64,000 bases of DNA from the NCBI GenBank assembly GCA_035295125.1, contig DATGJP010000027.1, positions 1-64,000 of the forward strand. The letters are read 5' to 3'. Below, piece by piece: positions 40,162 to 49,776 of this stretch (its first letter is position 1; every line of letters begins with the position of its first letter). This DNA is from JAICMB01 sp035295125 (lineage in GTDB: Bacteria; Acidobacteriota; Terriglobia; Bryobacterales; Bryobacteraceae). The translations under genes were made by a program, and so were the position numbers. The notes beneath the pieces were generated by a model. That model had not been told where the DNA came from. It saw only the letters and a program-made list of their open reading frames with translations, and ran no database searches.

Positions 40162-40183
40162 AGGCAGGCGCAACCGCCTGCTT
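40162..40183. repeat. Palindromic repeat between convergent genes
   Basis: AGGCAGGCG-CAAC-CGCCTGCTT forms a nine-pair stem (one G-U). It belongs to the CAGGCGGTT[T/G]CGCCT repeat family and could act as a two-way terminator for the GNAT and mnmE genes. Confidence 0.55.
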
Positions 40184-40200
40184 CACCCCTCCACATAGGG

Positions 40201-41595
40201 CTACTTACCGATGCAGAAGGTGGAGAAGATGCGGTTCAGGATGTCGTCGGCGGTGGTGGCGCCGGTGATGGCATCGATCGGGCGCAGGGCGGCGTAGAGG
40301 TCGAGAAGCAGCATCTCATGGGGGATGCCGAATTGGACCGCATTCCGCGCCTGCTGAAGCGCCTCGACCGATTCGTGGAGCAATTGCTCGTGACGCAGGC
40401 TGGTGATGAAACCGGAATCCTGGCCGGATGAAACTGCGGGGGCTATGGCGCGGCGCAGATCTTCAATGCCGTCGCCGGTGAGGGCTGACACAGCGATGTA
40501 TTCCGCTGGGATCTCGGGAACGTGTCCAAGGTCGGATTTGTTGCCCACCAGCACGTAGCGTCCTTGCTGCTGTGCTTTGTCGAGCAGTGCGAGGTCGGCG
40601 GCGGTTACAGGCTGGGAGAGGTCGAAGACCACGATTGTGACGTCGGCGTCAGCCATTGCCTGGTAGCTCCGCTCAATACCAAGCGTCTCGACAAGATCCT
40701 GGCCGTCGCGTATGCCGGCGGTATCAACGAACTTCACGGGAATACCGCCAATGGATGCTACTTCCGAGACGAGGTCGCGAGTGGTTCCAGGGATATCCGT
40801 AACGATGGCGCGGTTCTGCTCCAGAAGCCGGTTGAAGAGGCTGCTTTTGCCCACATTGGGGCGGCCAACAATCGCGAGCGTCATGCCCGAGTGAACGAGC
40901 TTTCCATATGCGAAACTGGCCGCCAGTTTCGAGAAGCCTTGTTCAACCGGTAGGACGCGGCGGAGGATTTCTTCGTTCGAGGCGACGCTGATGTCGTCCT
41001 CCGCGAAATCGATTCCGGCCTCGAGCAACGCAATCAGTTCGAGTAACTGATCCTTGAACGGCTTCAGGCGACGCGAGACGGAGCCTTCCACCTGCTGCGC
41101 CGCCACGCGCGCCTGGTAGAGCGTGGTCGATTCGATGAGATCGCGGACGGCTTCTGCCTGTGGCAGGTCAATGCGTCCATTCACAAAGGCGCGCAGGGTG
41201 AACTCGCCGGGTTCGGCGAGGCCCGCGCCCGCCTCGCAGGCACGGTCGACGCAAAGCCGCAAGACGACGGGAGAGCCGTGACAGGAGATCTCGATCAGAT
41301 GTTCGGCGGTGTAGGAGCGTGGCGCGGCGAAGTAGGTGACAACGACCTGGTCGACGACTTGACCTTCGTGGTCGGTCAACTCCGCGAGACGAGCGCTCCA
41401 GGGCCGCAACTCGCCATCGATGCGCAGCAGACGGTGAGCGATTTCGACGGCTTCGGGTCCTGAAATGCGCACGACACCTATACCGGCACGGCCGGGCGGG
41501 GTGGAAAGCGCAACGATAGTCTCGTGAAGACGGTTACTGATATCGGCGTCCCGGAGGCGGACCTTTGCGGCGTCCGCGATCCGGACGCCCACCAC
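40201..41595 (-). CDS. mnmE: tRNA modification GTPase MnmE
   Basis: About 464 residues. MnmE, with MnmG, makes the cmnm5 modification of U34 in certain tRNAs. The N-terminal folate-binding domain begins HETIVALSTPPGRAGIGVVRISGPEA; the helical domain is interrupted by the G domain with GRPNVGKSSLFN, DIPGTTRD (G2/G3 region), DTAG and NKSD; the C-terminus FCIGK is intact. No ATG start exists: GTG codons at 41595 and 41592 are closest to the conserved domain and follow a GGGGGA; a GTG at 41625 is also possible. All overlap the end of jag. Confidence 0.93.
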   Translation of the reverse strand: MVGVRIADAAKVRLRDADISNRLHETIVALSTPPGRAGIGVVRISGPEAVEIAHRLLRIDGELRPWSARLAELTDHEGQVVDQVVVTYFAAPRSYTAEHLIEISCHGSPVVLRLCVDRACEAGAGLAEPGEFTLRAFVNGRIDLPQAEAVRDLIESTTLYQARVAAQQVEGSVSRRLKPFKDQLLELIALLEAGIDFAEDDISVASNEEILRRVLPVEQGFSKLAASFAYGKLVHSGMTLAIVGRPNVGKSSLFNRLLEQNRAIVTDIPGTTRDLVSEVASIGGIPVKFVDTAGIRDGQDLVETLGIERSYQAMADADVTIVVFDLSQPVTAADLALLDKAQQQGRYVLVGNKSDLGHVPEIPAEYIAVSALTGDGIEDLRRAIAPAVSSGQDSGFITSLRHEQLLHESVEALQQARNAVQFGIPHEMLLLDLYAALRPIDAITGATTADDILNRIFSTFCIGK

Positions 41596-42208
41596 GATCG
41601 TCCCCCGGCCGGCCACGGAATCCACCGGGACCGCCGCGTCCGCCCGAACGGGGGCCGTCGGAACCAGGTTTCGGAGGCATCGGAGGGCGCACCGGTTCGG
41701 GAATTGTTTCCATGCTGGCCGGCATGATCACCACCTGCCGCCACGATCCGGTCCCGGTGCTGAGGCTCTTCACTTCGGTCTCATTCCGCAGGCTGAGGTG
41801 AATGATACGCCGCTCGCGGCTGGTCATGGGGCTGAAGTGAAACGGCTTGCCGGTCTGCTTTACCCGATCGGCGGCAGCCACCGCGCTCATGCGTAGTTCC
41901 TCGATGCGCAGCAGGCGGTAGTCGTTCGCATCGAAGCATAGAAGCGAATGCGTTTCCGACGGCATCCGCAGGATTTCCATGGTCAGGTGCTCGAGTGCCA
42001 GCAGCGTCTCGGCTTTATTCGCCAACAGAAGGTCGACATCCGGCCCGGCGAATTTGACTACGATCTCAGGATCCTCGAGATCCGGATGGGTATGCGCGCC
42101 GGGGGTGATCTCGAACGACACCTCGAGACGCGCGAGATCGATGATTCTCGTCAGAAAGTCTTTGATCTGTGGTCCGGCCGTCGAAAGGCTGAATTTCGTG
42201 TCGCCCAA
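41534..42208 (-). CDS. jag: Jag/KhpB RNA-binding protein (KH and R3H domains)
   Basis: A 224-residue protein. The KH-like part includes EIVVKFAGPDVDLLLANKAETLLALEHLTMEIL and the R3H part is ADRVKQTGKPFHFSPMTSRERRIIHLSLRNETEVKSLSTGTGSWRQVVI. The last 60 residues are a Gly/Arg/Pro-rich tail (GGRGGPGGFRGRPGDDRGGR), an RGG-like extension that should bind RNA nonspecifically and is longer than in Firmicutes Jag. The domain normally preceding KH (Jag_N) is not evident. Its position between yidC and mnmE is the conserved order. A role in RNA or cell-envelope control is inferred from family. Confidence 0.85.
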   Translation of the reverse strand: MGDTKFSLSTAGPQIKDFLTRIIDLARLEVSFEITPGAHTHPDLEDPEIVVKFAGPDVDLLLANKAETLLALEHLTMEILRMPSETHSLLCFDANDYRLLRIEELRMSAVAAADRVKQTGKPFHFSPMTSRERRIIHLSLRNETEVKSLSTGTGSWRQVVIMPASMETIPEPVRPPMPPKPGSDGPRSGGRGGPGGFRGRPGDDRGGRPDRGRRKGPPPGRRYQ

Positions 42209-42215
42209 GCGTTTC

Positions 42216-43946
42216 CTACCTGGATCCCTTCTTCTTTGGCGCCAGTTTCGCGGGCGCTTGCACCACCGGCACGGGCGGCATAGTCCGGTTAATCAACCAT
42301 TGCTGCGCGATGCCCACCAAGTTTCCGGTCAACCAGTATAATACCAACCCGCTTGACATGTTGTAGAAAAAGAACCCGAACATCAGCGGCATCAGCATGA
42401 ACATTCTCTGCTGCGAGGGGTCGGCGCTGGGGTTCGGAGTCATCTTCTGCGTGATGAATTGTGTGATGATCATCACCACCGGCAGGATGTGAATCGGCAG
42501 GGTCTCAGCCTGTGACAGGTCTGTAACCCACAGCCAATGGGCGCCACGCAGCGCGATACTGACCGCCAAAACCCTGTAAAAGGCATACAGGATCGGCAAC
42601 TGCACGAGCATGGGCAGACATCCTCCCATGGGATTGACGCCGTGCTTCTTATAGAGGTCCATGACCTCCTGGTTTTGCTCGGCCTTCTTGGGATCGCGCA
42701 AGCCGATGTTTTTGTATTTCGCGTTAATTGCCTGAAGCTGCGGCTGCAAGCCCTGCATTTTCCGGGCGGATTTGAGGCTGGAAAACCGCATGGGCAGCAG
42801 CAGGACGTTGATGATGACCGTAATCACAACGATCGACCAGCCGTAGTTGTGTACCCACTGATCGTTAATCCAGCGCAGGATCAGGAACAACGGTTTGGCA
42901 ATGACTCCGAAGAAACCCCAGTCGATAACCTGCGGGAGGCGGGGGTCAACCTGTTTCAGGAGGTCTATATCTTTGGGCCCGATGAACAGCGAGAACTCGT
43001 TTACGGCATCGCCTCCGACGGCGACACCGACGTGAGCTTCCGCTTTGGCGTCTTTGGACGCGTTCGGCTGAACATCGTCCTTCATCGTGACCACTTCCAG
43101 CGTGTTCTGCTGGCTGGGAAGCAAAACCATGGCGAAGAACGAGTCTTCCAGGCCGGCGAACGAGAAGTTGCCGTTTGCCGTCACGGGCCCGTTCTTGGCT
43201 GCTTTCTGGTCGGCTACTTTCAGCTTGCTGTCGGCGAGGTTGAAATAGATCGAATGCTGCGCCGTGACACGATTCAATACCGTGGTATCGCCAAATCCGC
43301 CGCGCCATTCGAGCAGATGCGGAACACCGGCGCCATTCTGGGTGACCTCGGAGGTAACCTGCGCCAGATAGCTGTTGCGCAGGAACCGGAACGATTTGCG
43401 GACGTGAACCTTGGTGTCGCCGTACTCGTAATCGATTCCCAATCCATCGGCTGTGGGGGTCGCCTTGTACAAGGTGTAATTGATGTCTACCGGCGGCTTG
43501 CCGTTCTTATAGGTGATCGAGAACGGCGGCGGAACCTGCGTAAACGACGCGGTATTGATCACTTCAAGCGGCTTGCCTTGCGAATCCAGGTACTTTTTCA
43601 GGATCCAGCTTTGAATCACGCCGCCTTTATTCGTGAAACGGACGCGATAGAGGTTGGTGTCGATCGTGAAGGGCTGTTCGGACGAAGCGGTGACCTGCGG
43701 CGCAGGCGCGGCCGTGTCGGGTGTGGCAATGGCGGGGACCGCTTCAGGTTTCTTGACTACTGCTGCCGGTGGGGGCGTGGCCGGCGTGGATTTTTCGGCC
43801 GGTTTTGGCCCAGGCGGCGGTTTGTAGATGTACGGCGTTACGAACAGCACCGCACCCATCAGCAGGAACGCGATGAGAAGGCGCAGTTCCATCGACAGCT
43901 CTTTGGGCTTGGTGGGTGCGTTCGGGTTGTTGGGCAGGTCGTTCAT
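42216..43946 (-). CDS. yidC: Membrane protein insertase YidC
   Basis: A 576-residue Gram-negative-type YidC. It has an N-terminal membrane anchor (LRLLIAFLLMGAVLFVTPYIY), a Pro/Ala linker, a large periplasmic beta domain (about 90-345), and the conserved five-helix insertase core (NYGWSIVVITVIINVLLLPMRFSSLKSARKMQGLQPQLQAINAKY, GCLPMLVQLPILYAFYRVL, MFMLMPLMFGFFFYNMSSGLVLYWLTGNLVGIAQQWLI). The groove arginine equivalent lies in LPMRFSS. It inserts and folds inner-membrane proteins with or without Sec. jag follows after seven bases. Confidence 0.95.
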   Translation of the reverse strand: MNDLPNNPNAPTKPKELSMELRLLIAFLLMGAVLFVTPYIYKPPPGPKPAEKSTPATPPPAAVVKKPEAVPAIATPDTAAPAPQVTASSEQPFTIDTNLYRVRFTNKGGVIQSWILKKYLDSQGKPLEVINTASFTQVPPPFSITYKNGKPPVDINYTLYKATPTADGLGIDYEYGDTKVHVRKSFRFLRNSYLAQVTSEVTQNGAGVPHLLEWRGGFGDTTVLNRVTAQHSIYFNLADSKLKVADQKAAKNGPVTANGNFSFAGLEDSFFAMVLLPSQQNTLEVVTMKDDVQPNASKDAKAEAHVGVAVGGDAVNEFSLFIGPKDIDLLKQVDPRLPQVIDWGFFGVIAKPLFLILRWINDQWVHNYGWSIVVITVIINVLLLPMRFSSLKSARKMQGLQPQLQAINAKYKNIGLRDPKKAEQNQEVMDLYKKHGVNPMGGCLPMLVQLPILYAFYRVLAVSIALRGAHWLWVTDLSQAETLPIHILPVVMIITQFITQKMTPNPSADPSQQRMFMLMPLMFGFFFYNMSSGLVLYWLTGNLVGIAQQWLINRTMPPVPVVQAPAKLAPKKKGSR

Positions 43947-43984
43947 GTTCTTGACAGGGATCAGCTAGTGGACTTCCAAAGGAA

Positions 43985-44009
43985 GGCGAAACCGCCTGTG
44001 CCACCCTTA
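43985..44009 (-). repeat. Palindromic repeat starting at the yidD stop codon
   Basis: Read leftward it begins with the TAA stop of yidD and continues GGGTGGCACAGGCGGTTTCG plus CC, matching 9696-9720 at 24 of 25 positions. The following TTCCTTTGGA is shared in part with the copies near 46434 and 40160, so the full unit is probably about 35 bases. Confidence 0.65.
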
Positions 44010-44216
44010 ACGAACGGGATCATATCCACCTTCATGGAACGGATGGCAGCGCAGTAGCCGCATGATTCCTTTCCCCACCCCGCGCACGACGCCGTAACGA
44101 TCGACGGCTTCGAGCATATACATGGAGCAGGTGGGTTCGAAGCGGCAGGCAGAAGGCAGCATGGGGGAGATCCACCGCTTATAGAAACGCAGACTGGCCT
44201 TCACGAGTTCGCGCAT
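44007..44216 (-). CDS. yidD: Membrane protein insertion efficiency factor YidD
   Basis: A 69-residue protein with the family core ASLRFYKRWISPMLPSACRFEPTCSMYMLEAVDRYGVVRG and ending LLRCHPFHEGGYDPV. Three conserved cysteines (CRFEPTC and LLRC) are present. YidD assists YidC at the inner membrane. The ATG at 44216 is chosen because the conserved family start is MRELVKxxL..Y; it overlaps the rnpA stop by 16 bases. Confidence 0.92.
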   Translation of the reverse strand: MRELVKASLRFYKRWISPMLPSACRFEPTCSMYMLEAVDRYGVVRGVGKGIMRLLRCHPFHEGGYDPVR

Positions 44217-44515
44217 TTGGACACGATCCGACCGATTTCCCGGCGCAGGTCGTCCGCGGAAGCATCCAAGACCAGGCGCCTGGGGTTCACGACAATATCC
44301 CACTGTGGAGCGATGTCAGCCAGGCGGAGTCGTAGAGCCTCACGAATGCGCCTCCGCGCACGGTTGCGCAGAACTGCCCGCCCAAATGCCCGTGACACAG
44401 TGAATCCGATCCGGGGTCCGCTGTCGCGCTCCACCCGAAGACAGAAGGCCGCAAAGTACGGGCCCGAGATGCGGGAACCTTTGTCATAGACTTTGCGGAA
44501 ATCGGAGGAGCACAG
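44201..44515 (-). CDS. rnpA: Ribonuclease P protein component, start codon unclear
   Basis: The protein part of RNase P, which matures tRNA 5' ends. The conserved RNR box is RIGFTVSRAFGRAVLRNRARRRIREALR. The first normal start codon in frame is a GTG at 44434, which would remove the N-terminal part; yet the frame upstream codes for clear RnpA sequence (SSDFRKVYDKGSRISGPYFAAFCLR, and before it FSYPKSARIL). No ATG, GTG or TTG is present between there and an in-frame stop inside rpmH. I place the start tentatively at CTG 44515 (104 residues); ATT 44518 or a base-call error near the start are alternatives. Homology extends to at least 44542. Confidence 0.8.
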   Translation of the reverse strand: MCSSDFRKVYDKGSRISGPYFAAFCLRVERDSGPRIGFTVSRAFGRAVLRNRARRRIREALRLRLADIAPQWDIVVNPRRLVLDASADDLRREIGRIVSKCANS

Positions 44516-44546
44516 AATTCGCGCGCTCTTCGGATAAGAAAACCTC

Positions 44547-44711
44547 TTATGCGTACCGGACGGCTCTCTCGTCGCTCACCGTTAGCTTGTGGCGGCCCTT
44601 TGCGCGCCGTCGAGCGAGCACCGCGCGCCCGTCCTTGCTTTCCATACGAGCCCGGAAACCATGAGTCTTCGCCCGTTTGCGATTGTTGGGTTGAAATGTA
44701 CGTTTTGGCAT
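44547..44711 (-). CDS. rpmH: 50S ribosomal protein L34
   Basis: A 54-residue basic protein beginning MPKRTFQPNNRKRAKTHGFR and continuing with the usual RMESKDGRAVLARRRAKGRHKLTVSD. The normal length is 44-46, so the eight-residue C-terminal tail (DERAVRYA) is a small extension. L34 is a late-assembly large-subunit protein. It heads the rpmH-rnpA-yidD-yidC-jag-mnmE string. TATACT on the minus strand about 80 bases upstream could be the -10. Confidence 0.95.
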   Translation of the reverse strand: MPKRTFQPNNRKRAKTHGFRARMESKDGRAVLARRRAKGRHKLTVSDERAVRYA

Positions 44712-44859
44712 TGTAGTTCCACGCAACAGGCAAGCGGCTCAAATTGACACACGCTACCCTGCACAGATCTTTCGATTTGTTCCTAACCTCAAGTATACAT
44801 GAAACGGGGCACGCTTCCGGCTCGTAGTGTAAACTTAGGTTGCCCCCGTCATTCCCTGT
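44712..44859. other. Divergent gap, rpmH / POT transporter
   Basis: In many bacteria dnaA and oriC adjoin rpmH on this side. Here a peptide transporter gene diverges from rpmH. I see no DnaA-box cluster (TTATCCACA-like) and no AT-rich unwinding stretch, so this gap does not look like an origin. Confidence 0.5.
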
Positions 44860-46353
<1,494 letters not shown>

Positions 46354-46412
46354 TACAGGTTGGCAACCTCGCGCCACGGTCGTCTGGTCCACGAAAAGCG
46401 GATGAAAACGAT

Positions 46413-46433
46413 GGTGGGACAGGCGGTTTCGCC
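46413..46433 (+). repeat. Third good copy of the GGTGG..CAGGCGGTTTCGCC repeat
   Basis: GGTGGGACAGGCGGTTTCGC plus C agrees with the yidD-linked copy at 20 of 21 positions; the following CTTTCCTTT and GAAGTCCA are also shared. It lies 59 bases after the POT gene stop. Confidence 0.6.
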
Positions 46434-46579
46434 TTTCCTTTCTCGGTGAAGTCCAAAGCCAGGCCTGCTCCACCGTTCCACATCGTCCAAATCGTCGCGG
46501 GACGCGAATAGTTTCCACAGGTTGGGTTGCCGACCGGCGGCTGGCTGTCCGCCTGCACTACCATGGCCTGGCACGGCAG

Positions 46580-46599
46580 AATACCAGTTGCCTGGTATT
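46580..46599. promoter_or_regulatory. Perfect dyad AATACCAG-TTGC-CTGGTATT, candidate operator
   Basis: Eight-base arms are exact reverse complements. Read as ATACCA-N6-TGGTAT it equals the dyad at 56548-56565 in both half sites and spacing. It lies 43 bases upstream of the lone receiver-domain gene. No T-tract follows, so it is not an evident terminator. Confidence 0.5.
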
Positions 46600-46642
46600 A
46601 ACGGGTGCGGCAGCGTCCCTTAAGCTGAGCACAGACGCGAGG

Positions 46643-47086
46643 ATGTGGAAGGCGCTCAATCGCTGGTTTGCGCGCGGCGGGAATGGCTCTCGCTCGTCTG
46701 GTCCAATTGTGCTGGTAGCTCTTATAGTTGGCGACCAGGATCGGCGATTGCTCGCTGACGTGTGCACTCGGAATGGATGGGGTATCCGCTTCGCAACCAC
46801 TTGCGGCGAGGCGTGGCAGGTACTTACAGCGGATAAAGCCCCCGTTATTCTGTGCGATCGCGACCTGCCGGGCACCGAATGGCGAGATATCGTCCACATG
46901 ATGGCGTCCTGTCCTCACCGGCCCTGTGCGATGCTGTTGTCGAAAGTGGCCGACGACTATCTCTGGAACGAAGTGATTGCGCGCGGGGGTTACGATGTCC
47001 TGGCAAAGCCGCTACGCGAAGATGATGTCACGCGGGCCGTGCGCCTGGCGTGGACATACTGGTCGAGTGCCGTCGTCAAGAGATAA
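46643..47086 (+). CDS. Stand-alone response-regulator receiver domain protein
   Basis: A 147-residue protein with one CheY-like domain at about 22-140. The phospho-acceptor position is Asp72 in ILCDRDLPG, and the conserved lysine is in DVLAKPL. The acidic pair near the first strand is reduced to VGDQDR, so metal binding and phosphorylation may be weak. It lacks an output domain, as in single-domain regulators. It converges with the NarL-type regulator and overlaps it by 11 bases; a link with that two-component system is possible but unproven. Start at ATG 46643, GAGG a few bases before it. Confidence 0.72.
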   Translation: MWKALNRWFARGGNGSRSSGPIVLVALIVGDQDRRLLADVCTRNGWGIRFATTCGEAWQVLTADKAPVILCDRDLPGTEWRDIVHMMASCPHRPCAMLLSKVADDYLWNEVIARGGYDVLAKPLREDDVTRAVRLAWTYWSSAVVKR

Positions 47087-47726
47087 CGCCTTTTCGAACG
47101 GCGTAGAGAATCAGCTCCGCAAAACTGTGAATGTTGAGCTTCTCCTGCAGGTTGCGGCGGTGGGTTTCGATGGTGAAGAGGCTCAGGCCTAACAGGGTCG
47201 CGATATCCTTGTTGGACTTCCCTTCGGCGAGCAACTGGAGAATCTCACGCTCGCGCGCGGTGAGAAGCTCGTAACTGTCGTGCACTCCGCGGGCGCGGAT
47301 TTCGCGCACGTAATCCTCCACCAGCATCTTGCTCACTTCAGGGCTGAAGAAGGCTTTACCCAGGCTTACGGCTTTTATCGCCTCGATCAGGTCATCTTCG
47401 GCGGAGTCCTTGACGAGATACCCGCGCGCGCCGGCTTTCAGCGCTCGAAGGACGTAGCCTTCGTCGGAATGCATGCTGAGCATGACAATGGCGGTGTTGG
47501 GCAGTATCTCAGTGATGCGCTGCGCGGCTTCGGTGCCGTTGAGGTGCGGCATACCAATATCGAGAACGGCGACATCGGGCTTGGTGGCCTGTGCCTGTTC
47601 CACTGCCTGGCGGCCGTCGGCGGCTTCCGCGACAACGCTGAAGCCTGGTTGGCTTTCGAGCAGCAGCCGGAGGCCGCGGCGCATTACGTTGTGGTCATCC
47701 GCTAACAGGATGCGAATCGGTTTCAC
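47076..47726 (-). CDS. NarL/FixJ-family response regulator
   Basis: A 216-residue regulator with a receiver domain (LLADDHNVMRRGL, phospho-acceptor Asp56 in VLDIGMP, KAGARGYLVKDS) and a C-terminal LuxR-type helix-turn-helix (LTAREREILQLLAEGKSNKDIATLLGLSLFTIETHRRNLQEKL). The GTG at 47726 lies within the end of the kinase gene (32-base overlap); a longer reading in this frame would only duplicate kinase sequence out of frame. It is the evident partner of that kinase. Confidence 0.93.
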   Translation of the reverse strand: MKPIRILLADDHNVMRRGLRLLLESQPGFSVVAEAADGRQAVEQAQATKPDVAVLDIGMPHLNGTEAAQRITEILPNTAIVMLSMHSDEGYVLRALKAGARGYLVKDSAEDDLIEAIKAVSLGKAFFSPEVSKMLVEDYVREIRARGVHDSYELLTAREREILQLLAEGKSNKDIATLLGLSLFTIETHRRNLQEKLNIHSFAELILYAVRKGVIS

Positions 47727-49179
47727 GTTGGTAGGTTTCCTGGCCGGCGTTCTTCTGACGGAAGGGCAGATCCACGGAGAGTATCGTCCCCGCTCCGGGC
47801 GCTGAATTGATCTCGCACGTGCCGCCGAGCCGCGCGACCCGTTCCTCGATGCCGAGCAGCCCAAGCCCTTTCGACTGCTTAACGTCGAAGCCGTGGCCGT
47901 CGTCCTGAATCGAAAGCGCCAGGTGGTCCGAATTCTGCTGCACGCGGATGCGGACGGTGGTGGCCTGCGAGTGGCGCGAGCAGTTGTGCAACGCCTCCTG
48001 GACGACGCGATAGATGCAGGTTTTGTAATCGTCCGGAAGGTCGTCGGACAACAAATCGGCGGCAACGCCCACATCCATGCCGGTGCGTTTTGATACTTCG
48101 CGGGCCTGCCAGCGCAGGGCGGGAACGAGCCCCAAGTCGTCGAGCATGGACGGCCGCAGCAGGAGCGCCATGTTGCGGACCACGCGGACGGTGTTCTCGA
48201 CGAGTCCTTTGATCAGCTCGACTTGGGTTCGCGATTGCTCGTTGCATCGCATGGAGAGATTCCGCAGTTCGACGAGAACGGCCGACAGAGACTGGCCAAC
48301 CTCGTCGTGCAGCTCGCGGGAAAGCGCCCGGCGTTCGGTTTCCTGCGCTTGGACAAGCTTGGCGGACAAATTGGTGAGCTGGCGGCGAGCTTCGGCGACC
48401 TCTTCGAAACGGCTCTGCGCGTTCGCTTCCAGGCGGAGGATTTTTCTCATGCTGACGGCCGCCATTCCGAGACCGAGGGCCAGCGTTGCAAACAGCGTGA
48501 CGGCGAGCCGGTATTGGAACTTGAGCAACAGCGAGACCACGCGCTCATTGCCGGCGCTCAACTGCTGCTCGTTGGTATCCGCAATGCGGCCGGCAATTTC
48601 CAACATGGCGGTACGGCGCGGGAAGACCTCGTCCCGCAGGAACAGGTATCCCCGATCGCGGCGTTCAACGGCGTTCCACGTCATAATGGGATCGAGCGTT
48701 TGCCAGTAGTGGGACAGCTCGGATTGAAGCGCCTTATAGTGCTGGCTCTCCGCGGGCTCGATGAGCTTCGAATAAGAAACCAGGGCGGCGTCCATCTGGC
48801 TGCGAACGTCCTGCAGGCTGGCGCGGTAACTGGAGGCGCGGCCGGGTTCGGGCTCCAACAGGTAGTCGCGGACATAGGTTCCGGAGAGATAGAGCTCGGA
48901 ACGGATGTCGTTCAGCACGTGGTTGCGGGCGAGGAACTGGCGCCGGATCTGATCGTCATCGCGGCGGATTTGATGCAGCACTCGCAAGGCGTCGAATCCG
49001 GAGAGCATCATGATCGCGAGGAGACCGCCGAAACCGACGGTCAACGTGACGCGACTGCTCCTCATCAAGCGGTCGGAAATGCGATTGACTTCGCTCGGAA
49101 ATTCCATTTCGGACGCGATCTGTTTGATGCCCCATTTCCAGCCTAGCGCCCTGGAGGCTTTAAGAGCAAAGCTTCTCAT
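47695..49179 (-). CDS. Membrane sensor histidine kinase (HisKA_3/NarX-type)
   Basis: A 494-residue kinase. One membrane segment (VTLTVGFGGLLAIMMLSGF) and a second near 222-245 flank an all-helical extracytoplasmic sensor domain (about 66-220, four-helix-bundle-like). The dimerisation/phospho-acceptor motif is SRELHDEVGQSLSAVLVELR, and the ATPase has N box VVQEALHNCSRHS and G box DDGHGFD, with GLGLLGIEERV. It is coupled to the upstream PH-like gene by an ATGA overlap. The ligand is unknown; the sensor resembles those that respond to small molecules or membrane stress. Confidence 0.92.
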   Translation of the reverse strand: MRSFALKASRALGWKWGIKQIASEMEFPSEVNRISDRLMRSSRVTLTVGFGGLLAIMMLSGFDALRVLHQIRRDDDQIRRQFLARNHVLNDIRSELYLSGTYVRDYLLEPEPGRASSYRASLQDVRSQMDAALVSYSKLIEPAESQHYKALQSELSHYWQTLDPIMTWNAVERRDRGYLFLRDEVFPRRTAMLEIAGRIADTNEQQLSAGNERVVSLLLKFQYRLAVTLFATLALGLGMAAVSMRKILRLEANAQSRFEEVAEARRQLTNLSAKLVQAQETERRALSRELHDEVGQSLSAVLVELRNLSMRCNEQSRTQVELIKGLVENTVRVVRNMALLLRPSMLDDLGLVPALRWQAREVSKRTGMDVGVAADLLSDDLPDDYKTCIYRVVQEALHNCSRHSQATTVRIRVQQNSDHLALSIQDDGHGFDVKQSKGLGLLGIEERVARLGGTCEINSAPGAGTILSVDLPFRQKNAGQETYQRETDSHPVSG

Positions 49180-49742
49180 GGTTTGTGCTGCGTCGAGGAT
49201 TTCAGGATTTTCGCGAGCGCTTCCGAACGCCGGGAACCGATTACAACCGTGCGGCCGTCGGCCAGCTTAACGTTAACGCCTCGATCTCCGCCCGCGATGT
49301 AGCCTTTCTTGCGGCCCACAGTTCGGATTCCGTATCCGCCGAATTCCCTGGCGGGATTGAAAGAAATGGCGTCGACGGATTCGATTTGATCTAGCGGGAT
49401 GTGGCGGACGCGCCACATGCCTCGCATGGCGATGGAGAGCTTGTCGGACCAGACGTCAGTAACCAGCTTGATGGTGATGAGGCGGAGATAGATCAACCAG
49501 AGAAAGATGCTCCAGAAGATCATGCTGCCATTAGAGACTGGGTGGCGGCCCCAGGGGTGGCCGAGAGCGACTTGCCAGAGGGTCAACCCGAGGAAGATGA
49601 GAGGGATGGTGGCGAGCGCGAGCCGCATGCGCGCCTGGCGGAACGGTTGCTCCTCGTGGAACAGGGGTTCGCTTTTCAAAATTCGCTTCCCGGACAGGGG
49701 TGGGTGGACAACCCGCTGCAGGCTCCCAGCCCAACGCCGCAT
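49176..49742 (-). CDS. Membrane protein with a PH-like domain, function unknown
   Basis: About 188 residues from ATG 49742. Two membrane helices (LALATIPLIFLGLTLWQVALG and MIFWSIFLWLIYLRLITIKLV) precede a bacterial PH-like beta domain (LSIAMRGMWRVRHIPLDQIESVDAI, GGYGIRTVGRKKGYIAGGDRGVNVKLADGRTVVIGS). Its stop overlaps the kinase ATG (ATGA), so it may act as an accessory to that sensor. The frame is open upstream to 49841, but that part lies in repeat DNA and is not counted. Confidence 0.65.
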   Translation of the reverse strand: MRRWAGSLQRVVHPPLSGKRILKSEPLFHEEQPFRQARMRLALATIPLIFLGLTLWQVALGHPWGRHPVSNGSMIFWSIFLWLIYLRLITIKLVTDVWSDKLSIAMRGMWRVRHIPLDQIESVDAISFNPAREFGGYGIRTVGRKKGYIAGGDRGVNVKLADGRTVVIGSRRSEALAKILKSSTQHKP

Positions 49743-49776
49743 AGCTTTCCCAGAAGTGGGAGCGACGCAGCGATGT

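Noticed and set aside
42537..44057. Open frame of 506 codons antisense to yidC
   Set aside because: It runs opposite a convincing yidC gene; its translation is rich in Arg, Gly, His and Asp with no domain, typical of an antisense shadow in GC-rich DNA.
44712..44859. Replication origin next to rpmH
   Set aside because: No dnaA, no DnaA-box cluster and no AT-rich stretch; the adjacent gene is a peptide transporter.
46580..46599. Terminator of the POT transporter gene
   Set aside because: The hairpin is 227 bases beyond the stop, close to the next gene's start, and lacks a T-run; the operator reading is more likely.
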